Shown here in pieces: positions 1 through 5,676 of a DNA stretch of 5,676 nucleotides (position 1 is the first letter of the stretch; each line of letters begins with the position of its first letter). Source of the stretch: JAAFIP01 sp043777795 (lineage in GTDB: Bacteria; Pseudomonadota; Gammaproteobacteria; Burkholderiales; Burkholderiaceae_C); the NCBI GenBank assembly GCA_043777795.1, contig JAYWHJ010000348.1, positions 1 through 5,676 of the forward strand, read 5' to 3'. The position numbers and the translations under genes are program-made. A model generated the notes under the pieces. It was not told where the DNA came from and did no database searches. It saw only the letters and a program-made list of their open reading frames with translations.

Positions 1-360
1 AAACAGATTAACCACTGACCCAGCCGCGCCGGTTTTAGCGTCTGGTGCGCCGTACACCACCCTCTTGAGCCGCGCATGCAGCATGGCACCAGCGCACATG
101 GCGCAGGGCTCTAGCGTGACGTACAACTCGCAATCGTCCAAGCGGTAGTTGCCTAGCGCGGCAGAGGCTGCGCGCAGAGCCACTATTTCGGCGTGGGCGG
201 TAGGGTCGTGCGCGCCTATCGGTGCATTGCGGCCGACGGCGATGACCCGGCCATGGCGCACCACGACCGCGCCCACAGGCACCTCCCCCGCTTGCGCGGC
301 AGCATGCGCCTCGTCCAAGGCCAGTTGCAAAAAATGCGCGTTTTCACCAGAGCTGTGCAT
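1..360 (-). CDS. tadA: tRNA-specific adenosine deaminase TadA (partial, C-terminus outside window)
   Basis: This cytoplasmic zinc enzyme deaminates adenosine 34 of tRNA-Arg(ACG) to inosine, which allows wobble decoding of CGN codons. The 120 visible residues carry the cytidine/deoxycytidylate deaminase-fold signature in order: GEVPVGAVVV (25-34), RNAPIGAHDPTAHAEI with zinc ligand His56 and proton-shuttle Glu58 (44-59), and TLEPCAMCAGAM with zinc ligands Cys86 and Cys89 (82-93). Spacing and numbering nearly match E. coli TadA (His57/Glu59/Cys87/Cys90). The frame is still open at base 1 after GSVVNLF, so roughly 30-60 residues are missing. The ATG at 358-360 gives the family's usual N-terminus; no in-frame start follows immediately upstream and no clear Shine-Dalgarno is visible. 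It is transcribed divergently from the M16 peptidase. Guanine or cytosine deaminase paralogues are the alternative, but the HAEI plus PCAMC context favours TadA. Confidence 0.94.
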   Translation of the reverse strand, partial: MHSSGENAHFLQLALDEAHAAAQAGEVPVGAVVVRHGRVIAVGRNAPIGAHDPTAHAEIVALRAASAALGNYRLDDCELYVTLEPCAMCAGAMLHARLKRVVYGAPDAKTGAAGSVVNLF

Positions 361-370
361 AGGGAAGCAG

Positions 371-400
371 TTTACAGTGTGGCCATGAAACAATTTGCAA
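371..400 (-). promoter_or_regulatory. weak candidate sigma70 promoter for tadA
   Basis: On the minus strand TTGCAA (395-400, four of six matches to the -35 consensus) is followed after 18 bases by TGTAAA (371-376, four of six matches to the -10 consensus). Transcription would then begin only a few bases before the tadA ATG, giving an almost leaderless message, which fits the lack of a Shine-Dalgarno. The -35 half lies inside the first codons of the M16 gene. The match is poor and could be chance. Confidence 0.17.
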
Positions 401-441
401 TCTCTCTTGCTTTTGGACTGTACAGCCTTGCCGCTTGCGCC
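385..441 (+). other. signal peptide with possible lipobox (M16 peptidase N-terminus)
   Basis: Residues 1-19 have one positive charge (Lys2), a hydrophobic core (residues 4-17) and a cleavage region. Leu15-Ala16-Ala17-Cys18 fits the lipobox pattern for signal peptidase II with lipidation at Cys18. Ala17-Cys18-Ala19 before Gln20 also fits signal peptidase I. Export is well supported; whether the protein is a lipoprotein or a soluble periplasmic enzyme cannot be settled by eye. Confidence 0.72.
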
Positions 442-3192
442 CAGCTTACTCTGGTGCGCACGCTGGAGGGCATCAGCGAATACAGCTTGCCTAACGGCTT
501 GCAGGTGCTGCTGGTGCCAGACGCCACCAGACCGGTGGCTACGGTCAACATCACCTACAAGGTCGGCTCGCGCCATGAGAGCGCGGGCGAGACTGGCTCG
601 GCCCATCTGTTGGAACACATGCTGTTCAAGGCCAGCGGCAAAATTGAAAACCCCATGCGCGACATGCAAAGCATGGGCATGCGCTGGAACGGTACTACCA
701 GCTTTGACCGTACCAACTACTTTGCCAGCTTTTTAAGCAGCGACGACAAAGCCACTGAGCGCATGGACTACATGCTGGGCTGGCTGGCGGGCATGATGAC
801 GCAGGCCAAATTTACCCGCGCTGACCTGGACAGCGAAATGACGGTCGTGCGCAACGAGTTTGAGCGCGCCGAGAACGACCCTGGCCGTGTGCTGGGCGAC
901 CGCATGCGCGGCACGGCATTTAACTTTCATGGCTACCGGCACAGCACACTGGGTGCCAAGACCGATGTAGAAAACGTGCCCCTTGAATCGCTGTATGCCT
1001 TCTACCGCAAACACTACCGGCCAGACAACGCAGCGTTGATCGTTGCGGGGCGGTTTGACGAAGCGGCGGTGAAAGCCAAAATCATTGCCGAGTTTGCTGG
1101 TATTACCAAACCCGCCAGCGTGCTGACGCCCAGCTACACCCTGGACCCCGTGCAAGACGGCGAACGCAGCGTGATGCTGCGCCGCGTAGGCGGCTTGGCC
1201 AGCACCGCGGTGATGTACCACATGCCCGCTGGCGGCACCCGAGAAGGGGTGGCGGTGCGGGTGCTGGCAGAGGCGCTCAAACAGCGCGCCGGGCCACTGG
1301 CCCGCGGCTTGGTCAGCCAAAATTTGGCTGTGACGGAGTGGGCCTACTACGCCGCCACCCGTGAGCCGGGGTTTTTAACGGTGGGCGTAGGCCTGCCCGA
1401 GAAAGCCGAGGGCAGCAGCGACGAGCAATTTGCCATCAAAGCGCTAGGCTCTGCCGCCGCACTGGCCAAAGTGGTGGAAACCTACCAAGCTACCGATGCT
1501 GAAGTGCAGACCGCTAAAAACACCTTACTGGCGGGCACCCGCGCCATGCTGCGCGATGCCGAGGCCATTGGCCAAAACCTGAGTGAAATGGTGTCCATGG
1601 GCGACTGGCGCTTGATTTTTGGCCTGCGTGATGCCATGGAAGCAGTGACCGCAGACGAAGTGCGCGCAGTGGCCCGCAGCTACCTGGTGGCCAGCAACCG
1701 CACCGCCGGCACCTACTTGCCGGTTGCGCCTGGCAACACCGCGCAAACTGCCCGAGCACCCGCCATCGGCATACCAAACGCTACACAATTAGTAGCTGCA
1801 AACCCATTAAATTCCAGCGCCATTACCAATAAAACCGTCAATGCCATGGCCGTCGGCGCTACGGCCACCAGCTACGCCGTCAAAGCCGACAGCTTTGACA
1901 TCACCCCTGCCGCGCTGTTGCAACGCACTCAGCGCGGGCAGCTCACGGTGGCGGGCGCACCGGGCCTGCAATTGGCAGTAGTGCCGCGCGCGGCCAAAGA
2001 CGACCGGGTGGTCGGCACGCTGCGCTTGCGCTGGGGCACCGCAGAGTCGGTCAAAGGCTCTGGCGCACTGGCGCCAATGATCGGGCCCATGCTGATGGAA
2101 GGCACCTCTGCCCTGAACCAATTGCAGATCAAAGAACGCTTGCAGGCGCTGGATGCGCGGATCAGTTTCTCCAGCTCGGCAGGTTTTTTAAGTGCCAACC
2201 TCGAATTTCCGGCGGCCCATACCCAAGCCGTACTGGAGCTGCTAGGCCTATTACTGGCTGACTCCAAGTTTGCCCAACCGGCCTTTGAACGCAATCAGCG
2301 CGCCATGCTGGCCACCGTGCAAAACATCAAAGCAGATACCGGCAGCGTGGCCAGCAATACCTTGGACCGCAGCTACCGCCCCAAGAGCCTGTACACCGAT
2401 GGCGACCCGCGCGAGGTGCGCGAGTTCGCGCAAAGCGAAGCCTTGATTCGCCAAGCCAGCACAGACGCACTGCGCGCCTACTGGCAGCGTTTTGGCTCAG
2501 CCCAGGTAGGCGAGCTGGTGCTGATGGGCCCTGTCGCCCTCGCCCCAGTGCAAGCGCAGCTGCAAACCCTATGGGGCGACTGGACCAGTAAAGAAAAGCA
2601 CACGCCGTGGGTGACAGAGCATGCACAACCGCAAGTTGACAAATCCACCACCATTGCCCCGGCCGACAAAGCCAACGCCAGCTACTTGGGCCGCATCGCC
2701 GTGGCAATCAACGAGACCGATCCCGAGTTTCCCGCCTTGTACCTCGGCGTGCAAATTCTCAGCCGCCAAGGCTTGTGGCAGCGGGTGCGCGAAAAAGAGG
2801 GCCTGAGCTACGGGGTAGCGTCCAACTTGAATGCGCCTATAGAAGGCACCGCAGGCTCGATCGACATCAGCGCCAGCTTTGCCCCGCACAATGCCGCCAA
2901 GCTGCGCGCTACGATTCGCGAGGTATTGGTAGAAAAGCGTGAGCAAGGTTTTAGCGGTTTGGAGGTGGGTTTTGCCAAATCCGCCATCGTCAGCCGCCGT
3001 ACTGAGCTGCGGGCCCAGCCCGCCAACAGCGTGGGCGGTATCGCCAACAATTTGCGTTACGGCAAATCACTGGACTACGCCACTCGCTTTGACAAAGCCT
3101 ATGAAGCGCTGGATGCAGCGGCCATCAACGCGGCGCTGAAGAAATACCTTGACCCTGACCGGCTCTGGGACGTAGTGGCCGGCACTTTCTAA
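385..3192 (+). CDS. exported M16 family zinc metallopeptidase, double-length (pitrilysin/PqqL-like)
   Basis: A predicted extracytoplasmic M16 peptidase of 935 residues that degrades peptides or unfolded polypeptides in a clamshell chamber. Residues 1-19 form a signal peptide. The N-terminal half opens with EYSLPNGLQVLLVPD (from 32) and carries the inverted zinc motif HLLEH (74-78: ligands His74 and His78, catalytic Glu77), with third ligand probably Glu158 in TVVRNEFERAEN. The M16_C signature YRKHYRPDNA follows at about 207-216. After a long linker (about 447-503) comes a second half (about 505-935). It lacks HXXEH (LMEGT at the equivalent place) but keeps the Arg/Tyr pair in REKEGLSYG (Arg802, Tyr809). 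This active-plus-inactive arrangement and the length match PqqL-type single-chain M16 enzymes (E. coli PqqL is about 930 residues); an actual PQQ role is not implied. The ATG at 385 was chosen because it gives the signal peptide; the open frame to 193 runs through antisense tadA. GTG codons at 379 and 355 are alternative starts. No good Shine-Dalgarno: AGGGAAG (361-367) is 17 bases away. Confidence 0.93.
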   Translation: MKQFAISLAFGLYSLAACAQLTLVRTLEGISEYSLPNGLQVLLVPDATRPVATVNITYKVGSRHESAGETGSAHLLEHMLFKASGKIENPMRDMQSMGMRWNGTTSFDRTNYFASFLSSDDKATERMDYMLGWLAGMMTQAKFTRADLDSEMTVVRNEFERAENDPGRVLGDRMRGTAFNFHGYRHSTLGAKTDVENVPLESLYAFYRKHYRPDNAALIVAGRFDEAAVKAKIIAEFAGITKPASVLTPSYTLDPVQDGERSVMLRRVGGLASTAVMYHMPAGGTREGVAVRVLAEALKQRAGPLARGLVSQNLAVTEWAYYAATREPGFLTVGVGLPEKAEGSSDEQFAIKALGSAAALAKVVETYQATDAEVQTAKNTLLAGTRAMLRDAEAIGQNLSEMVSMGDWRLIFGLRDAMEAVTADEVRAVARSYLVASNRTAGTYLPVAPGNTAQTARAPAIGIPNATQLVAANPLNSSAITNKTVNAMAVGATATSYAVKADSFDITPAALLQRTQRGQLTVAGAPGLQLAVVPRAAKDDRVVGTLRLRWGTAESVKGSGALAPMIGPMLMEGTSALNQLQIKERLQALDARISFSSSAGFLSANLEFPAAHTQAVLELLGLLLADSKFAQPAFERNQRAMLATVQNIKADTGSVASNTLDRSYRPKSLYTDGDPREVREFAQSEALIRQASTDALRAYWQRFGSAQVGELVLMGPVALAPVQAQLQTLWGDWTSKEKHTPWVTEHAQPQVDKSTTIAPADKANASYLGRIAVAINETDPEFPALYLGVQILSRQGLWQRVREKEGLSYGVASNLNAPIEGTAGSIDISASFAPHNAAKLRATIREVLVEKREQGFSGLEVGFAKSAIVSRRTELRAQPANSVGGIANNLRYGKSLDYATRFDKAYEALDAAAINAALKKYLDPDRLWDVVAGTF
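1779..1820 (+). repeat. AT-rich palindromic repeat copy A, in frame in the M16 linker
   Basis: A 42-base stretch that aligns without gaps to 3749-3790 with about 27 identical bases by eye, including the shared blocks CGCTACA, TAGCT, CATTA and GCGC. It contains a perfect 5-bp inverted repeat, GCTAC (1780-1784) and GTAGC (1792-1796), around a 7-base loop. It is more AT-rich than the flanking gene and uses codons such as TTA twice and GTA. It encodes residues 465-479 of the M16 protein, in the interdomain linker where added sequence would be tolerated. From memory it resembles dispersed repeats in Comamonadaceae genomes; no search was run. Confidence 0.5.
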
Positions 3193-3199
3193 TCGTTTT

Positions 3200-4873
3200 T
3201 TAGGTAGCCGCAGCAACCAAACGCTGCGTGTACGGGTGCTGCGGCGCATCCAGCACCGCATGCACGCTGCCCTGCTCCACGATGTCGCCATCCTTCATCA
3301 CCATCACGTCGTGCGCCATGGCACGGATCACGTCCACATCGTGGGTGATGAGCAAATAGCTCAGGCCGTGGGATTTTTGCAGGCGTTGCAAGAGCGTGAG
3401 TACCTGTTTTTGACTCGTCACATCCAGCGCGCTGGTGGGTTCGTCCAGTACCAAAATCTGCGGCTCAATGATGAGTGCCCGCGCAATCGCTATGCGCTGG
3501 CGCTGGCCACCTGAGAACTCGTGCGGGTAGCGCTGCAAAAGGTTAGGAAACTGCGCTTGGCCCAAGCCCACCTCGTTCAATGTGGCCAGCACGCGTTCTT
3601 GCCGCTGGGCTACGCTGAGCTCAGGCGCATGCACACTCAGGCCTTCGCCCACAATTTCTTCTACCGTCATGCGCGGCGAGAGCGAAGCGAACGGGTCTTG
3701 AAACACCACTTGCACGGTTTTGCGTAAACCTACAGCATAGTCTACAGTCGCTACATTTTTCATAGCTACTCCCGCATTATTTTGTTGCGCTGGCAGCTCA
3801 TTTGTCTTGTAAAAACCCTTATAGAAAACTTCGCCAGAGGCTTTGGTCAAGCCCAGCATGGCCAGAGCCAATGTGGACTTGCCTGAGCCAGACTCGCCAA
3901 TCACCCCAAGCGTTTGGCCTGCCGCCAAATTAAAGCTGGCTTGCTTGACAGCGACGAACTCGCCTTTCCTGAACCAGCCTTTGAAACCGGGTTTGGGAAT
4001 CGGGTAGCCGACCCGTAGCTTGTTAGCGGCCAGTGCAGTGTCCGTACCTACTGAACCATTGTCCGTCCGCTCTGAGTCAGTCGAATGGCTGACGGGAACC
4101 TCCACCACATCGCGCACCGGTTTGCTGGCCAGCAGCTTTTGCGTGTACGCATGCTGCGGGTTGGCAAACACCTCAGCCACCAAGCCATGCTCCACGATGT
4201 AGCCGTTCTCCATAACCGCAATGCGGTCGGCAAACTTACGCACCATGTTCAGGTCATGGGTGATCAGCAACACCGCCATCTGGTGGCTTTTTTGCAGATC
4301 GTCCAGCAAATCCAAAATCTGTTGGCGCAAAGTGACGTCCAAAGCGGTGGTCGGCTCGTCCGCCAGCAGCAGGCGCGGCTTGCAGGCCAGCGCCATGGCA
4401 ATCATCGCGCGTTGGCGCTGCCCGCCACTGAGCTGGTGCGGGTAGCTCTGCGCGCGGCGCTCGGGCCCGGTTATACCGGTTTCGACCAGCAGCTCCAGCA
4501 CCCTCGCCCAAGCGGCCTTTTTGCCCAGCGCTTGCTTGGTCTCCAGCACCTCGGCAATCTGGTCGCCAATGGTGTACAGCGGATTGAGCGCCGTCATGGG
4601 CTCCTGAAAGATCATCGCAATATCGTCACCCCGCAAGCCACGCAGCTCGTGCTCTGCCATTTGCAGCGTGTCACGCCCGTCAAAGATGGCCTGCCCGCTG
4701 AGTTGCGCGTTTTGCACCAGGCGAAGGATAGCCAATGCGGTGACGGATTTACCCGAACCTGACTCACCCACCAAGGCCAGTTTTTCGCCGGCGTTGATGC
4801 TAAAGTTGATGCCGTGCACCACTTCTTTTCCAGCGAAGGACACGCTTAAGTCGTGAACATCAAGCAGCGACAT
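3200..4873 (-). CDS. yejF: YejF-type fused double ATP-binding subunit of a peptide ABC importer
   Basis: This 557-residue cytoplasmic protein supplies both ATPase domains of a dipeptide/oligopeptide-type importer of the YejABEF (microcin C/peptide) group. Domain 1 shows Walker A GESGSGKS (36-43), Q-loop Gln90 in FQEP, signature LSGGQ (148-152), Walker B LLLADE (168-173) and H-loop His206. Domain 2 repeats the set: Walker A (326-333), Gln392 in FQDP, FSGGQ (453-457), Walker B ILVLDE (473-478) and His511. Each domain ends with the oligopeptide-ABC tail, HAYTQKLL (241-248) and HPYTQRLV (546-553). The polar linker (about 252-290) and an insertion of about 16 residues near 355-383 make it longer than E. 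coli YejF (about 529). All catalytic motifs are intact, so it should be active. The ATG overlaps the yejE stop as TAATG, so the two are probably co-transcribed and translationally coupled. The fused layout argues against separate DppD and DppF proteins; GsiA-like subunits are a less likely alternative. Confidence 0.93.
   Translation of the reverse strand: MSLLDVHDLSVSFAGKEVVHGINFSINAGEKLALVGESGSGKSVTALAILRLVQNAQLSGQAIFDGRDTLQMAEHELRGLRGDDIAMIFQEPMTALNPLYTIGDQIAEVLETKQALGKKAAWARVLELLVETGITGPERRAQSYPHQLSGGQRQRAMIAMALACKPRLLLADEPTTALDVTLRQQILDLLDDLQKSHQMAVLLITHDLNMVRKFADRIAVMENGYIVEHGLVAEVFANPQHAYTQKLLASKPVRDVVEVPVSHSTDSERTDNGSVGTDTALAANKLRVGYPIPKPGFKGWFRKGEFVAVKQASFNLAAGQTLGVIGESGSGKSTLALAMLGLTKASGEVFYKGFYKTNELPAQQNNAGVAMKNVATVDYAVGLRKTVQVVFQDPFASLSPRMTVEEIVGEGLSVHAPELSVAQRQERVLATLNEVGLGQAQFPNLLQRYPHEFSGGQRQRIAIARALIIEPQILVLDEPTSALDVTSQKQVLTLLQRLQKSHGLSYLLITHDVDVIRAMAHDVMVMKDGDIVEQGSVHAVLDAPQHPYTQRLVAAAT
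3749..3790 (+). repeat. AT-rich palindromic repeat copy B, in frame in the second ATPase domain of yejF
   Basis: This aligns without gaps to 1779-1820 in the same plus-strand orientation (about 27 of 42 identical). It carries the imperfect palindrome GCTA (3750-3753) and TAGC (3763-3766) around a 9-base AT-rich loop, extended by AGT and ACT flanks, and ends in TTGCGC followed by TGGCAGC. Here it is read antisense to the gene it sits in, encoding YejF residues 362-375 with AT-rich codons (AAT, GTA, AAA) unlike the rest of the gene. The element may extend to about 3730-3815, since the whole stretch is AT-rich. Its place matches the extra residues between GEVFYKG and VQVVFQDP. Confidence 0.55.
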
Positions 4874-5676
4874 TATTTATCCGCTTTCCTTGGGTCGAGT
4901 GCATCGCGCAAGGCATCCCCCATAAAAGTGAGCAGTAGCAAGGTGATAACCAAGACTGCAAAGGTAGACAGCGAAATCCACCAAGCATCAATATTGTTCT
5001 TGCCCTGCGCCAGCATTTCGCCCAAGCTAGGCGTGCCCGGTGGCACACCCAGGCCTAGAAAATCCAATGAAGTCAAAGCCAAAATCGCTCCACTCATGCG
5101 AAAGGGCAAAAACGTCACCACCGGCGTCATGCTGTTGGGCAGCACGTGGCGGGTGATGATCTGCCAATGCGACAGCCCCAAGGCGCGGGCGGCGCGCACA
5201 TAGTCCATTTGGCGGTTACGCAAAAACTCTGCGCGTACATAGTCGGACAATCCCATCCAGCCAAACGCACTGAGCAGCACCAACAATAGCAACATGCTGG
5301 GCTCGAACACAGCGGCAAAAATAATCAGCAAGTACAGCTCCGGAAGCGAGCCCCACACCTCCATAAAGCGTTGAAATGCAAGGTCTACCTTGCCTGCAAA
5401 GTAGCCCTGAATCGCGCCGGTGATGATACCCAGCACGGTGCCTACCAAGGTGAGCGCCAAGGCAAACAACATGGACACCCGAAAGCCATACAGTAAACGC
5501 GCCAACACATCGCGGCCATTGCCGTCGGTGCCAAGCCAATTGTCAGCAGACGGTGGTGCCGGGTTGGGCTGCGTCGCAAAGTAATTGAGCGTGCTGTGGT
5601 GGTAGTTATTGATTGGGAAAACCGCGAAGTTGCCTGGCTTGCCAAACTGCTCCCGCACAAAAGGGTCCAGATAATC
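4873..5676 (-). CDS. yejE: YejE-type inner-membrane permease of a peptide ABC importer (partial, N-terminus outside window)
   Basis: This is one of the two transmembrane subunits of a YejABEF-type peptide importer; it pairs with YejB and docks on YejF. The 267 visible residues begin inside the gene (DYLDPFVREQ), so about 70-80 N-terminal residues, including the first membrane segment, are missing. The signature WLGTDGNGRDVLARLLYGFR (47-66) is the hallmark of DppC/OppC/YejE permeases. Hydrophobic segments lie at about 67-89, 113-138, 185-208 and 232-253. The cytoplasmic coupling (EAA-like) loop is RAARALGLSHWQIITRHVLP (161-180). LTSLDFLGLG, PSLGEMLAQGKNN and the DALDPRK ending closely resemble E. 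coli YejE from memory, favouring it over DppC or OppC. A GTG at 5656-5658 could be mistaken for a start, but family-like sequence continues upstream of it. The TAA overlaps the yejF ATG by one base. No promoter lies in the window; transcription presumably enters from upstream yej genes. Confidence 0.92.
   Translation of the reverse strand, partial: DYLDPFVREQFGKPGNFAVFPINNYHHSTLNYFATQPNPAPPSADNWLGTDGNGRDVLARLLYGFRVSMLFALALTLVGTVLGIITGAIQGYFAGKVDLAFQRFMEVWGSLPELYLLIIFAAVFEPSMLLLLVLLSAFGWMGLSDYVRAEFLRNRQMDYVRAARALGLSHWQIITRHVLPNSMTPVVTFLPFRMSGAILALTSLDFLGLGVPPGTPSLGEMLAQGKNNIDAWWISLSTFAVLVITLLLLTFMGDALRDALDPRKADK
4880..4891 (-). promoter_or_regulatory. candidate ribosome binding region for yejF inside the end of yejE
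   Basis: Read on the minus strand, AAGGA (4887-4891) lies 13 bases and a weaker GGA (4880-4882) 6 bases before the yejF ATG. Neither is ideal on its own, since the stronger match is far and the closer one is short. Together with the TAATG overlap they suggest that yejF is translated mainly by ribosomes finishing yejE. Confidence 0.4.

Noticed and set aside
193..384. N-terminal extension of the M16 reading frame
   Set aside because: It reads antisense through the strongly supported tadA coding region, has no protease or signal character, and would bury the clear signal peptide that starts at 385.
149..388. Open frame of 79 codons on the plus strand
   Set aside because: It is the antisense shadow of tadA; the Arg/Ala/Pro-rich product is typical of off-frame reading of GC-rich DNA.
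733..1320. Long minus-strand open frame of 195 codons inside the M16 gene
   Set aside because: It is fully antisense to conserved M16 sequence, with His/Ala/Gly-rich composition and no recognisable domain.
3159..3201. Rho-independent terminator after the M16 gene
   Set aside because: The CCGGC/GCCGG stem is short, has a loop of about 14 bases and is separated from the T-run by about 10 bases, so it is not a convincing intrinsic terminator.
3730..3766. Short CTACA direct repeats as a CRISPR or operator array
   Set aside because: The units are only 5-6 bases, unevenly spaced, and lie within coding sequence and the palindromic repeat; there are no spacers or array structure.
4085..4762. Plus-strand open frame of 225 codons opposite yejF
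   Set aside because: It is antisense to the first ATPase domain, whose motifs are all intact; the product is His/Gln/Leu-rich with no domain.
5442..5658. Start of the permease at GTG 5656-5658
   Set aside because: The frame continues upstream to the window edge with family-like sequence (DYLDPF), and the visible part is too short for a full YejE.

Overview
The window looks like an ordinary chromosomal segment from a betaproteobacterium, most likely Comamonadaceae (Rhodoferax/Polaromonas/Acidovorax-like). This rests on moderately high GC, codon use, the style of the proteins and AT-rich palindromic repeats of a type I associate from memory with that family. No mobile element gene, phage gene, RNA gene or CRISPR array was seen, and the window is almost entirely coding.

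Layout. (1) Bases 1-360, minus strand: the N-terminal 120 residues of tadA, the tRNA adenosine deaminase that makes wobble inosine; its C-terminus lies beyond base 1. (2) A 24-bp gap separates it from a divergent gene at 385-3192, plus strand: an exported, double-length M16 zinc metallopeptidase of 935 residues, with an active N-terminal half and a non-catalytic C-terminal half. (3) After a 7-bp gap comes a convergent pair on the minus strand, 3200-5676: yejF, a fused double-ATPase subunit, and yejE, a permease that runs off the right edge. They are the last two genes of a yejABEF-type peptide ABC importer and overlap by one base (TAATG). The rest of the permease gene, and probably yejB and yejA, should lie beyond base 5676.

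How the genes could work together. YejE and YejF build the inner-membrane import machine for peptide-like substrates. The M16 enzyme is predicted to act outside the cytoplasm, where it could produce or trim peptides, but a link to Yej import is only an inference from proximity. tadA is housekeeping and unrelated.

The most interesting signal is a pair of related AT-rich repeat copies (1779-1820 and 3749-3790, about 27 of 42 bases identical without gaps). They lie inside two unrelated genes, keep both frames open, and sit where the proteins carry extra sequence: the linker between the M16 halves and an unusual insertion in the second ATPase domain of YejF. This resembles in-frame palindromic repeats that donate peptide segments to host proteins, as described for Rickettsia palindromic elements. 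I see no wholly new multi-gene system.
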